Shown: one piece after another, positions 1 through 7,755 of the stretch
Position numbering within the stretch: the stretch's first letter is position 1
How the letters are laid out: every line of letters begins with the position of its first letter
DNA from: Iamia sp963728655
GTDB lineage: Bacteria; Actinomycetota; Acidimicrobiia; Acidimicrobiales; Iamiaceae
Length of the DNA: 64,000 bases
Assembly (NCBI GenBank): GCA_963728655.1
Contig: CAVSLD010000003.1
Coordinates: 372,001 to 436,000, forward strand
Direction of reading: 5' to 3'
Notes under the pieces: generated by a model
The model's database searches: none
The model's input: only the letters and a program-made list of their open reading frames with translations
Told to the model about the DNA's origin: nothing
Position numbers and translations under genes: made by a program

Positions 1-450
1 TGGCCGGTGCTGAACGAGGACTTCGACGCCATCTCCGAGCTGCTGGCCTCGCCGGTGACGATCATGGGCCTGGCCGACGCCGGCGCCCACGCCACCCAGA
101 TCATGGACGCCAGCCAGCCCACCTTCTTCCTGTCGCACTGGGTGCGCGACCGCCAGGAGCTCACGCTGGAGGACGCGGTGCGCCGCCTCACCTCCGACAC
201 GGCCTCGTTCATCGGCTTCAGGGATCGCGGGGTGCTCCGCCCCGGCGCCTACGCCGACGTCAACGTCTTCGACCTCGACGCCATGTGGCTGCCGCTGCCC
301 GAGATCGTCCACGACTTCCCCGGCGGCGCCCCCCGGTTCGTGCAGAAGGCGGAGGGGATCGACCACACCATCGTGAACGGCGTGCCCTTCCTCGAACGAG
401 GCGAGCACACCGGCGGGCTGGGTGGGCGCCTCCTCCGCAGCACGGACTGA
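1..450 (+). CDS. D-aminoacylase-type amidohydrolase, C-terminal part
   Basis: The reading frame is open from the first base, so the gene starts before the window and only the last 149 residues are seen. The visible part holds a G-L-A-D-A-G-A-H motif (about visible residues 23-30), where the Asp is the expected metal/catalytic residue of amidohydrolase-3 enzymes, and a tail of the type DRGVLRPGAYADVNVFD, which is the closing beta-sandwich segment of N-acyl-D-amino-acid deacylases and relatives. The family hydrolyses amide bonds of N-acylated D-amino acids or similar cyclic amides in the cytoplasm. The exact substrate cannot be read from this fragment. Confidence 0.85.
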   Translation, partial: WPVLNEDFDAISELLASPVTIMGLADAGAHATQIMDASQPTFFLSHWVRDRQELTLEDAVRRLTSDTASFIGFRDRGVLRPGAYADVNVFDLDAMWLPLPEIVHDFPGGAPRFVQKAEGIDHTIVNGVPFLERGEHTGGLGGRLLRSTD

Positions 451-529
451 CCCCAGCCCGCGGCGGCGCACCCCCAGGGACGTGGGAACTCACCGCGGCG
501 GCGACGGCCGGCGGTGGTGGACTGAGGCG

Positions 530-1105
530 ATGACGACCGCGACCCGGGCCCCGGACCAGATCGACCTGGGCGACCTCGTGCTGCGCCGCCCCCGGCGGGC
601 CGACGCCGAGGCCCTGCTCGCGGCGACCACCGCCGACCTCGACCACCTCGGACCCTGGATGCCCTGGGCCACGCCCGAGCGCAACACCCTGGAGCAGCGG
701 CAGACGTTCATCCAGGAGGACCTCGACCGCCCCGACGGCGACCGGGGCGCCACGTACCTCCTGGTCGATGCGGCTGCCGGCACGGTCCTGGGCAGCACCG
801 GCATCCACGACCGGATCGGGACCGACGGCCTGGAGATCGGGTACTGGCTGGCCTCGGCGGTGACGGGCCGGGGGATCATGACCCGTGCCGTGGCCGCCCT
901 CGTCGAGGTGGCCCGGGGGCGCGACGGGGTGACGCGGGTCGAGGTCCGCTGCGACGAGGCCAACGTCCGGAGCGCGGCGATCCCCCGGCGACTGGGCTTC
1001 ACCCTGGCCCGCACCATGGACTCGGAGGTCACCGCCCCGTCGGAGACCGGCCGCCACCAGGTCTGGGTCCTCGCCGTCGGCGACCGGACCCCCGAGCCGG
1101 CCTGA
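530..1105 (+). CDS. GNAT N-acetyltransferase, RimJ/RimL type
   Basis: A 191-residue protein that matches the usual size of RimJ/RimL-like acetyltransferases, which move an acetyl group from acetyl-CoA to an amine. The acetyl-CoA loop is visible as TGRGIM at residues 112-117, followed by the typical D-E-A-N-x-R-S-A...LGF region at about 142-157. The ATG at 530 is chosen because it follows a TGAGG box and places the start just ahead of the conserved L-R-R-P-R-R-A-D-A-E segment; the frame is open further upstream but that part is low-complexity. The substrate (ribosomal protein, small amine or antibiotic) is unknown. Confidence 0.88.
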   Translation: MTTATRAPDQIDLGDLVLRRPRRADAEALLAATTADLDHLGPWMPWATPERNTLEQRQTFIQEDLDRPDGDRGATYLLVDAAAGTVLGSTGIHDRIGTDGLEIGYWLASAVTGRGIMTRAVAALVEVARGRDGVTRVEVRCDEANVRSAAIPRRLGFTLARTMDSEVTAPSETGRHQVWVLAVGDRTPEPA

Positions 1106-1110
1106 CCGAC

Positions 1111-1136
1111 GCCGTCCCCCGGGCCCGGGCGACGGC
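1111..1136 (+). terminator. Stem-loop after the GNAT gene
   Basis: GCCGTC (1111-1116) pairs with GACGGC (1131-1136) around an inner self-complementary CCCGGGCCCGGG core. It starts 6 bases after the GNAT stop codon. There is no clear T-run, as is usual in very GC-rich actinobacteria. Confidence 0.5.
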
Positions 1137-1164
1137 GGGTCGTGCGGCGGGAGGGGGAGCGGGC

Positions 1165-1170
1165 TACGGT
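1165..1170 (+). promoter_or_regulatory. Candidate -10 box of the lipase gene
   Basis: TACGGT lies 46 bases before the lipase ATG, with an AGGGGGA ribosome-binding site between. TA-containing hexamers are rare in this GC-rich sequence. No convincing -35 is seen. Confidence 0.4.
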
Positions 1171-1216
1171 CGCCCGACGTCGCCGTGGGGATGCGGTCGA
1201 CGAGCCAGGGGGAACG

Positions 1217-2206
1217 ATGAACGCACGCACGCGCCCGAGCCGAGCCGGCCGAGCCGTCCACGCAGAGGGCCGCCCCGGCGGGGCCCGACGGACCCGACGC
1301 CCCGTGGTGCGGGCCACCGCCGCCGCCGTCCTGGTGGCCCTGGTGGCTGCGTGCCAGCCCGCGCCGCTGCTGCCCGTCGGCGGCGTGGCCACCGCGGTGA
1401 CCAGCTTCGTGGCCAGCCCCGGTGCGGTGGCGGGGGCCAACGACTGGGGCTGTCGGCCCAGCCCGGCCCATCCCCGGCCGGTCGTGCTCGTCCACGCCAC
1501 CGGGGTGAACCTGGGGGCCAACTGGGCCGCCCTCTCCCCGATGCTCAAGAACGAGGGCTACTGCGTCTTCGCCTTCAACTACGGCTTCACCTCCCTGTCG
1601 CTGGGCCGCATCGGCGGCCTGGGAGAGATCAGCGCGTCGGCCCGCACCATGGCCGCCTTCGTCGACCGCGTCCTCGCCACCACCGGGGCCGGCAAGGTCG
1701 ACGTGGTGGGCCACTCCCAGGGCGGGATGATGCCCAGCTACTACCTCAAGCGCCTGGGCGGGGCGGCCAAGGTCCGCACCCTCGTCGGCCTGTCGCCCAG
1801 CAACCACGGCACCAGCGTGGGCGGCATCGTGACCCTGGGTGCGGCGCTCGACCTGGTCGGCTTCGCCAACACCCTCCTCTGGGGGACGGGCATCCCGGCC
1901 GCCGCCCAGCAGCTCGAGGGCTCGGACTTCCAGCGGGCCCTCTTCGCCGACGGCGACACCGTCGCCGGCGTCCGCTACGTGGTGATCCAGACGATGTGGG
2001 ACAAGGTGGTCACCCCCTACCGCAACGCCTTCCTGGATGGTCCGGGCGTGACCAACATCCGCATCCAGGACCAGTGCCCGCTCGACCCGGTGGGCCACGT
2101 CGGCATGTTCGTCGACAGCCCGGTGCTCCAGAACGTGCTCGACCAGCTGGGGCCGCGGACACCCGGGTTCCGCGCCCGCTGCACCGGCTTCGGCCCCAGC
2201 CTCTGA
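1217..2206 (+). CDS. Lipoprotein triacylglycerol lipase/esterase (alpha/beta hydrolase)
   Basis: A 329-residue secreted hydrolase. An Arg-rich N-terminus (residues 3-32) leads into a hydrophobic stretch ending in a lipobox LVAAC, so Cys46 is the likely lipidated residue and the enzyme would be membrane-anchored outside the cell. The nucleophile elbow is GHSQGG at 165-170 (Ser167), preceded by the oxyanion-type V-L-V-H-A-T-G-V-N segment near 90-98. A late GH (in L-D-P-V-G-H-V-G-M-F) is the probable catalytic His. The family (lipase class 2, EstA/LipA-like) cleaves carboxyl esters of acylglycerols. ATG 1217 follows a strong AGGGGGA box; an upstream in-frame start at 1142 would add 25 unlikely residues. 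Confidence 0.88.
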   Translation: MNARTRPSRAGRAVHAEGRPGGARRTRRPVVRATAAAVLVALVAACQPAPLLPVGGVATAVTSFVASPGAVAGANDWGCRPSPAHPRPVVLVHATGVNLGANWAALSPMLKNEGYCVFAFNYGFTSLSLGRIGGLGEISASARTMAAFVDRVLATTGAGKVDVVGHSQGGMMPSYYLKRLGGAAKVRTLVGLSPSNHGTSVGGIVTLGAALDLVGFANTLLWGTGIPAAAQQLEGSDFQRALFADGDTVAGVRYVVIQTMWDKVVTPYRNAFLDGPGVTNIRIQDQCPLDPVGHVGMFVDSPVLQNVLDQLGPRTPGFRARCTGFGPSL

Positions 2207-2224
2207 CCGGCGCCGGCCGCCCCC

Positions 2225-2990
2225 TCAGAGGAGGTGGCGGCGGAAGAAGTCGACGCTGGCCTGGCGCTCGAACCGGGGCACCTCGACGTGGCGCCCCGGG
2301 TTCACGTGCAGCGTCTTGCGCTCCGAGCCCAGCGCGTCCCACAGGGCCAGGGAGGTCTCCCGGGTCATCAGCTCGTCGTCCCACTGGCAGAGGAACAGCA
2401 CCGGGACGGTGACGGCCCGGGCCTGGCCCTCCCACCGCTCGTCGCCCGGCCGGAGGGCGTTGAGGCCCAGCACGGCAGCGGCGATGCGGTCGTCAGCCAC
2501 GGTGAGCGGGATGCCGTGGGTGGTGCCCATGGACACGCCCCACCAGCCGAAGGGGCCGGCTGCGGAGAGCCGGTCGTCCTGGAGGGCGTCGAGCAGCGTG
2601 CGCCACTCGGCCACGTGGACCTGGGCGCGGGCCGCCATGGCCGACCCGGGCCTCGCGCCCGAAGGCCCGGCGTCGGGCGTCGGGGTCTCCCGACGCCAGT
2701 GCGGCCAGGGTGCGCTCGGACGCCCCGGGGTCGCTCTGGCGGTCGCCGTGCTCGGGCGCGTCGAGGGCGACCACGCCCACCTCGAGCTGGGCCACCAGCT
2801 GGCGGGCCAGGGCCAGCACGTTGTCGGCCCGCTTGTGCTGGAACCCTCCGTGGCCGATGCACACGGTGGGGCGGGCCGCCCCCGGGCCCGAGGGCACCCA
2901 GTGCAGGCCCGGCACCTCGGCCTCGCCGGCGCGCAGCAGGAACCGCCGCTCGATGATGCCGCCCTGGTCCAGCTCGTCGATGACCTCCAC
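2225..2990 (-). pseudogene. Alpha/beta hydrolase interrupted by an apparent +1 frameshift
   Basis: Two adjacent frames together make one alpha/beta hydrolase. The N-terminal part starts at GTG 2990 behind a GGAGG box and reads V-E-V-I-D-E-L, then an oxyanion region I-G-H-G-G-F-Q-H-K. The C-terminal part, in another frame below about 2640, carries the nucleophile motif GVSMGT, an Asp in C-Q-W-D-D-E-L and a His in P-G-R-H-V-E-V. The stretch is 766 bases, one more than a multiple of three; removing one G near 2645 joins the halves without loss and gives about 254 residues. The gene follows the amidohydrolase (stop at 3002) on the same strand, so the two probably form an operon. I call it a pseudogene provisionally; a base error in the sequence is equally likely. 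Confidence 0.7.
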
Positions 2991-3001
2991 GGGGCGCCTC
3001 C

Positions 3002-4171
3002 TCAGACCGCGACGGCGGGGACGGCCGAGCTGAGGGCGGGTCCCATGAGGGCGGCCATGTTCCCGTGGAGGAACCGCTCCCGCGCCGCCTCGGAGACGTC
3101 GGGCATGGCCTCCTCGAACTTGGCCAGGGGATCGCGGCCCCCCTCCGGGTGGGGGTAGTCGGTGGAGAACATGAAGAGGTCGTCGCCGGCCTGCTCGACC
3201 AGCCAGCCCACGGGCTCGCCCGGGAACGGGGTGAACCACAGGTGCCCGTGGACGTACTCCGACGGCTTCCGGGTGAGCTCGGCGAGGGGTGCCTCGGTGC
3301 GCCGGAAGGCCCGCTGGGCGAAGTCGAGCTGGTGCAGCCACGACACCACCCAGCTGGCACCCTCCTCGATCACCCCGCCCCGCAGGTCCGGGAACCGGTC
3401 GAACATGCCGTCGAGCACCATCGCCCCGCAGAACAGCGACGGCGAGCCGGAGATGGCGAGGAAGTCCTTGGAGCGGATGTTCTCGCCGCCGCCGAGGTGG
3501 TCGGTGACGGGCCGCCCGTTGTGGTGGAAGGCCCGGTCGAGGAGACGACCGCCGCCGCCCACGTGGAGCACGAAGGGCAGCCCGCTGCCCTCGAGCCGGG
3601 ACCAGAAGGGGTCGAGGTCGGGGTGGGTGGGCGAGCGGTCGCCGGCGGCGGTGGACGGCACGTGCACCGCTGCGCAGCCCAGGCCGATGGCCTCCTCCAG
3701 GAGGGCCACCGCCGCGCCGGTGTCGACGAGGGGGATGAAGGCGACCGGCAGGAGCCGGGGGTCGTCGGCGCAGAAGGCGGCCACCGCCCGGTTGTGGGCC
3801 GCGCTGCCGGCGTGGAGCAGGTCGCGGTCGCGGCCCAGGAACATCGCGGTGGCGAAGGTGGCGAACACGAGCTGGGCGTCGACGCCCAGCAGGTCGACCA
3901 CGCGGCTCCGCTCGGCGGGATCGAACGAGCCCATGGCCGCCCACCCCTTGTCGCGCAGGAGGCGCTCCTCGGCCTCGGCTCGCGCTGCGTCGTCGCTCCG
4001 TCGGCGCTCGGCCTGGGCCGTGGCGTGGTCGAGCAGCGGCGCCACCGCCGCCATCTCCCGCCCCCGCAGCCGGTCCCGCATGGAGGACTCGATGTAGGGG
4101 TCGAGGAACCCCGGCAGCTCCATCAGGTGGCTGTCGGCGTCCAGGGTCGGTCGGGTCCCCACGTAGGTCAT
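3002..4171 (-). CDS. Amidohydrolase, ACMSD-like (PF04909 family)
   Basis: A 389-residue TIM-barrel metal-dependent hydrolase/decarboxylase. The N-terminus has the D-A-D-S-H-L-M-E signature at residues 11-18, whose Asp/His bind the metal in the amidohydrolase-2 group that includes 2-amino-3-carboxymuconate-6-semialdehyde decarboxylase. Further along are F-V-L-H-V-G-G-G-G (metal His) and F-S-T-D-Y-P-H-P-E-G-G near the C-terminus, where the Asp is the expected catalytic residue. Start ATG 4171 follows GGAGCGAG. It is divergent from a TetR regulator and followed by an alpha/beta hydrolase, a layout typical of a small inducible catabolic operon for an aromatic or fatty compound; the actual substrate is unknown. 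Confidence 0.9.
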   Translation of the reverse strand: MTYVGTRPTLDADSHLMELPGFLDPYIESSMRDRLRGREMAAVAPLLDHATAQAERRRSDDAARAEAEERLLRDKGWAAMGSFDPAERSRVVDLLGVDAQLVFATFATAMFLGRDRDLLHAGSAAHNRAVAAFCADDPRLLPVAFIPLVDTGAAVALLEEAIGLGCAAVHVPSTAAGDRSPTHPDLDPFWSRLEGSGLPFVLHVGGGGRLLDRAFHHNGRPVTDHLGGGENIRSKDFLAISGSPSLFCGAMVLDGMFDRFPDLRGGVIEEGASWVVSWLHQLDFAQRAFRRTEAPLAELTRKPSEYVHGHLWFTPFPGEPVGWLVEQAGDDLFMFSTDYPHPEGGRDPLAKFEEAMPDVSEAARERFLHGNMAALMGPALSSAVPAVAV

Positions 4172-4191
4172 GGCTCGCTCCGGTCGGTGAT

Positions 4192-4252
4192 CGGTGACAG
4201 AGTGCAACCGCTCGCCGCCCATCCGAGCACAGGCGGTGACGAAGTGCAACCG
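4192..4252. promoter_or_regulatory. Direct-repeat operator candidate between amidohydrolase and TetR genes
   Basis: CGGTGACAGAGTGCAACCG (4192-4210) recurs as CGGTGACGAAGTGCAACCG (4234-4252), 17 of 19 bases identical, start-to-start distance 42 bases (about four helical turns). It fills the divergent intergenic space, where a TetR repressor would bind to control both itself and the operon. Binding is inferred. Confidence 0.5.
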
Positions 4253-4274
4253 GTCGGTGTGGGACCATCGGCCC

Positions 4275-4910
4275 GTGACCACCGACGCCCCACCGGCCGC
4301 CGGCCCCGAGCGCCTCACCGCCGACGAGCGACGGACCGCCCTGCTCGACGCAGCCCGGGCGCTGGTCGACCAGGGTGGGCCCGGCGCCGTCACCATGGGG
4401 GCGGTGGCCGAGCGGGCCAAGGTGACCCGGGCCCTGGTGTACAAGCACTTCGCCAACAAGGAGGAGCTGCTCGTCGCCCTGTACCGACGGGAGGCCCGCC
4501 GCCTCGACCGGCGCATCGCGGCCGAGGTGGCCGAGGCGGCCGACGGCTTCGCCCCCGAGCTGCGGGCCTTCGTGGGCGCCACGCTCGACGCCCTCGAGGA
4601 GCACGGCCCCTTCTTCACGCCCCTCCGGGAGGCGGGCACCGACCAGCGGACCCGGAGCGACCAGCGGCGACGGGACCGGCGCACCGTCGGCTACTTCGCC
4701 GACCTGGCCGAGCAGGAGTTCGGCATCGACGAGCGCACGGCCCGCTCGGTCATCGCCGTGCTGTTCTCCGGCATCCGGTCACTGCTGTCCCAGATGCGCT
4801 CCCGGCCGGGTGCCGCCCAGCGGGCCTTCCTCGTCGACACCTACGTCGAGGCGGCCATCGGGGCCCTGACCCGCCTGGCCGGGCAGGGACCGCCGTCCCC
4901 CGAGACCTGA
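4275..4910 (+). CDS. TetR-family transcriptional regulator
   Basis: A 211-residue repressor. The N-terminal helix-turn-helix spans about residues 39-62 (T-M-G-A-V-A-E-R-A-K-V-T-R-A-L-V-Y-K-H-F), ending in the Y-K-H-F-A-N-K-E-E-L signature of TetR proteins. The C-terminal helical domain, which would bind a ligand and dimerise, has no recognisable subgroup. GTG 4275 is preferred over the ATG at 4194 because the upstream part would overlap the direct-repeat operator candidate. It is divergent from the amidohydrolase/hydrolase pair and probably represses it. Confidence 0.9.
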   Translation: MTTDAPPAAGPERLTADERRTALLDAARALVDQGGPGAVTMGAVAERAKVTRALVYKHFANKEELLVALYRREARRLDRRIAAEVAEAADGFAPELRAFVGATLDALEEHGPFFTPLREAGTDQRTRSDQRRRDRRTVGYFADLAEQEFGIDERTARSVIAVLFSGIRSLLSQMRSRPGAAQRAFLVDTYVEAAIGALTRLAGQGPPSPET

Positions 4911-4976
4911 CCGGGGGCGACCTCACGGGGCGCGAACGCGAGTGGCCGCGGCGGCGCTCCGCACCGGGGCCCTCGG

Positions 4977-4982
4977 TACCGT
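4977..4982 (+). promoter_or_regulatory. Candidate -10 box of the small membrane protein gene
   Basis: TACCGT, 42 bases before the ATG at 5025, in a region otherwise nearly free of TA steps. No clear -35. Confidence 0.35.
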
Positions 4983-5024
4983 GGGCGTCGGACCGGGCGC
5001 GCGCCCGAGCCCGAGGACCCGCCC

Positions 5025-5357
5025 ATGACCGACCTGCTCCCCCACCCCACCGGCCCCGACGAGGGCGGCGCCCCCGACGAGCGGGCGCCCGTCACCGACG
5101 CCGAGCTCGAGGCCCAGGCCCTCGCGGCCGCGCCCCGGGACGTGGCCGACGACGACGCCGTCTCCTACTGGGACGTGGCCCCCAACCAGGACCTGGGGCT
5201 GCTGCCCGAGTGGTACATGCCGGGCCCCAGCGCCGGTGCCCGCCGCCTGGTGGGCTGGAAGCGCACCCTGGCCTGGGTCCTCATCGCCACCTTCCTGGCC
5301 ATCGACGCGGCCGGGCTGTGCTTCACCTACGGCCGCATCGAGGGCTTCGGCCTCTGA
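5025..5357 (+). CDS. Small single-pass membrane protein, unknown function
   Basis: A 110-residue protein I do not recognise. The first 75 residues are acidic and soluble-looking; one transmembrane helix follows at about 81-100 (L-A-W-V-L-I-A-T-F-L-A-I-D-A-A-G-L) and a short tail ends the protein. A W-Y-M-P-G-P motif sits just before the helix and may be a conserved membrane-proximal element. ATG at 5025 has a candidate -10 box 42 bases upstream. It is convergent with the large zinc-ribbon protein gene, with only 26 bases between the stops. Confidence 0.7.
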   Translation: MTDLLPHPTGPDEGGAPDERAPVTDAELEAQALAAAPRDVADDDAVSYWDVAPNQDLGLLPEWYMPGPSAGARRLVGWKRTLAWVLIATFLAIDAAGLCFTYGRIEGFGL

Positions 5358-5383
5358 CCGCCGAGCGTCGTGCGTCACGGGGG

Positions 5384-7591
5384 TCAGGGGCGCCGCAGGA
5401 GGATGCGGCCGGCCGGACCGTCGCAGCTGCCCGCCTCGCCGGAGGCGGCGTACTCCGCGGCCGACGTCGAGGCGCAGGTCCACTCCCCGATGGTGGCGAA
5501 GCCTCCCGACCCCTCCTTCACCACGCCGGGGTCGTTGTAGTACGTGTCGGCGAGGGTCACCGCGCCGGCGCAGGAGACCGATCCGGACTCGACGACCACG
5601 GCCACCGTGTCGCCGTTGGTCGCGGTGACGGTGCCGCACGCACCACCCGGGTCGGGCGGTGCCGTGGTGGTGGGGGGCGCGGTCGTCGTGGGCGCCTGGG
5701 TGGTGGGCGGAGCGGTGGTGGGCGCGGTCGTCGTGGAGGTCGTGGGGGTGGGCTCCGGTGCGTCGGCCGGCCGCAGCAGCGGCGCCCGCAGGAAGCGGGC
5801 CAGGCCCGGGACCGGGATCTCCCGGCCGGTCCCGGCGTCCACGTCGACCAGCACGGTCGGGAGCGCCCCGGCCCCGCCCTCGGGCCGGGCCGACACCAGG
5901 GCCTCGCCGTCGAGGGCGTCGACGGCGCGGTCTCCGGCCCACCCCTCGGGGCCGAGGTCGGCGTCGGCCTCCACGGCGCGGTGCCCACCCGAGCCGAGGT
6001 CGTCGACCTGGAGGCCCGCCGGGTCCTCCAGCCCGGTGCGGAGCCCGACCAGCGTGGTGTCGTCGGACAGCGCACCCACCCCGACGCACCCGGTGTCGGT
6101 CCCGCCGTCGCTCGTGCAGGCCGAGGCCACCTCTCGCAGGTCGGCGTCGCGCACGGTCCACGACGGGTCGACGAACCCGCTCTCGTAGGCGAGGCGGTCA
6201 CCGCTGACGGTGATCGACGTGGCGACCACCTCGTTGGCGTAGGCCACCTCCTCGACCACCTGCTTCCGGCCCGAGTCGAGGTCGGTCAGCACCAGGCGAC
6301 CGGTCAGCTGCTCGAGCTCCGGCGCGTCCGGGTCGACCGTGACCTCGGCGTACACCAGCACCCGCGCCCCACCCAGGGTCCCGGTCCCCTCGGCCACGAA
6401 CCAGTGCAGGGCGGGGTCGTCGCTGGCGAGCAGCGGGACCGGCTCCTGCGCCCCGGCCGGGAGGTGCCAGATGGTCGCCGTCGCGTCGGTGGTGGGCGGC
6501 CGCAGCTCGGGAGGCCCCGGTGCCTGGGGGTCCTCCGGGCGGGCCTCGTTGAAGACCAGCCCTCCCGCGCCGTCGTCGAAGGCCCGCTCGGCGGGGCGGT
6601 CGAGCACCGTGCCCAGGCGCTCACCGGTCTCGGAGTCGACGTGCACGCCGGAGGCGTCGCTCACCAGCAACCCGTCGAGGCTGACGGTGGCGACCAGCGG
6701 GGTCCGGACCGCCTCCCCGGTGGTGACGTCGACGGTCTCGACCGAGGCGAGGGGCTGGGCCGACGGACGCACCTCGCTGAGGCCGCCGGCGTCGAAGCCC
6801 TCCCACCGCTCGCCGACCAGGTCGACCTCCTCGCCGGCCACCTCCGGCCCGAGGAGCGGGTTGCCGCACGAGCACTTCACCCGCGGCGTCCCCCGGTCGT
6901 CGACCATCACGGGCGTGCCCGCCTGGAGCACGGCCTGGTAGGCGGCGGGGGCCCCGCCCCGGTACCGGTGGTTGGTCACGGCGGTGTCGCGGGTCAGCAC
7001 CAGCGGGGTCAGCGACCCGATCAGGTCCTCGATGCCGTCGACCGGCACCCCGGCCGCCTCGGCCCAGGCCGCGGCCAGGTCCGGGGTCTCGGTGACCCGT
7101 CCGGTGAGCTCGGCCGCGTCGCAGAGCGGCCCCTCCGAGCGGCTCCCGTAGAGGCGGGCCGCGTCGCCCGCGACCCGGGCGAGGGCGACGCCGGCGGACC
7201 CCGACGGCCGGGTCGCCTGGGCCTGGTCGCCGCCGCCGGGGAGGTCGAGGAGGGCGGCCACCGACACGCCGGCGTCGACCACCGACGGGGTGAAGGCGTC
7301 GCCGGTCTGCTCGCCGGCGGCCTCCAGCTCCACCTCGACCACGCCGTCGGACCCTCCGCCGCCGACGAGGACGAGCGCCCCCACCACGACCAGGCACACC
7401 AGGACGGCCCCGACCGGGACGGCCCAGAGCCACCGCGGCCGTCGGCTCGTCGCCGCGCCCTCACCCACGTGGGGCGGTGGGGCCCCGCCGGCCGCCGTCG
7501 GCGCGCCGCAGCGCGGGCAGAACGCGCCGCCGGGCGGCACCCCCGCGCCGCAGGACCCGCACGGGACGTCGTTCGACCCGGTCTGCTCCAC
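5384..7591 (-). CDS. Zinc-ribbon membrane-anchored surface protein with Thr/Pro-rich linker
   Basis: A 735-residue protein of unknown function. A cytoplasmic zinc ribbon is formed by Cys11/Cys14 and Cys25/Cys28, followed by one membrane helix at about 55-77. The large remainder should be outside the cell: a long region of short beta strands that may form a propeller-like domain (three Cys in a K-C-S-C-G-N type segment), then a Thr/Pro repeat linker (P-T-T-T-A-P-P-T-T units), then an 80-residue C-terminal Cys-containing domain beginning C-G-T-V-T-A-T-N-G-D-T-V-A. GTG 7591 is chosen as the start because it sits just before the zinc ribbon. A TAGGGT box at 7645-7650 (minus strand) could be its -10. 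The gene is divergent from sdhC. Confidence 0.8.
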   Translation of the reverse strand: MEQTGSNDVPCGSCGAGVPPGGAFCPRCGAPTAAGGAPPPHVGEGAATSRRPRWLWAVPVGAVLVCLVVVGALVLVGGGGSDGVVEVELEAAGEQTGDAFTPSVVDAGVSVAALLDLPGGGDQAQATRPSGSAGVALARVAGDAARLYGSRSEGPLCDAAELTGRVTETPDLAAAWAEAAGVPVDGIEDLIGSLTPLVLTRDTAVTNHRYRGGAPAAYQAVLQAGTPVMVDDRGTPRVKCSCGNPLLGPEVAGEEVDLVGERWEGFDAGGLSEVRPSAQPLASVETVDVTTGEAVRTPLVATVSLDGLLVSDASGVHVDSETGERLGTVLDRPAERAFDDGAGGLVFNEARPEDPQAPGPPELRPPTTDATATIWHLPAGAQEPVPLLASDDPALHWFVAEGTGTLGGARVLVYAEVTVDPDAPELEQLTGRLVLTDLDSGRKQVVEEVAYANEVVATSITVSGDRLAYESGFVDPSWTVRDADLREVASACTSDGGTDTGCVGVGALSDDTTLVGLRTGLEDPAGLQVDDLGSGGHRAVEADADLGPEGWAGDRAVDALDGEALVSARPEGGAGALPTVLVDVDAGTGREIPVPGLARFLRAPLLRPADAPEPTPTTSTTTAPTTAPPTTQAPTTTAPPTTTAPPDPGGACGTVTATNGDTVAVVVESGSVSCAGAVTLADTYYNDPGVVKEGSGGFATIGEWTCASTSAAEYAASGEAGSCDGPAGRILLRRP

Positions 7592-7644
7592 CTGCCCGTC
7601 CCCCTGCGCTCGCGGCCGGGCACGTCGCCGCCCGGCGGCCGTCG

Positions 7645-7650
7645 ACCCTA
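7645..7650 (-). promoter_or_regulatory. Candidate -10 box of the zinc-ribbon protein gene
   Basis: TAGGGT on the minus strand, 53 bases before GTG 7591, in the divergent spacer shared with sdhC. Confidence 0.35.
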
Positions 7651-7741
7651 CACGTCGTCCCGAGAGGGGCCTCGGCGGCCCGTGGGAGGCCGGTCGGACA
7701 GCCGCTGCCGCTCCGTTTCGGCCCTCCCTCGCTGGCAGGGG

Positions 7742-7747
7742 TAGGTT
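7742..7747 (+). promoter_or_regulatory. -10 box of sdhCAB, leaderless type
   Basis: TAGGTT ends 8 bases before the sdhC ATG at 7756 and no ribosome-binding site lies between, so the transcript would begin at or next to the start codon. Confidence 0.55.
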
Positions 7748-7755
7748 CCGACCTG

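Noticed and set aside
3065..7744. A 1559-codon open frame on the plus strand
   Set aside because: It lies antisense to the amidohydrolase and zinc-ribbon genes; long antisense frames arise by themselves at this GC content and its composition is not protein-like.
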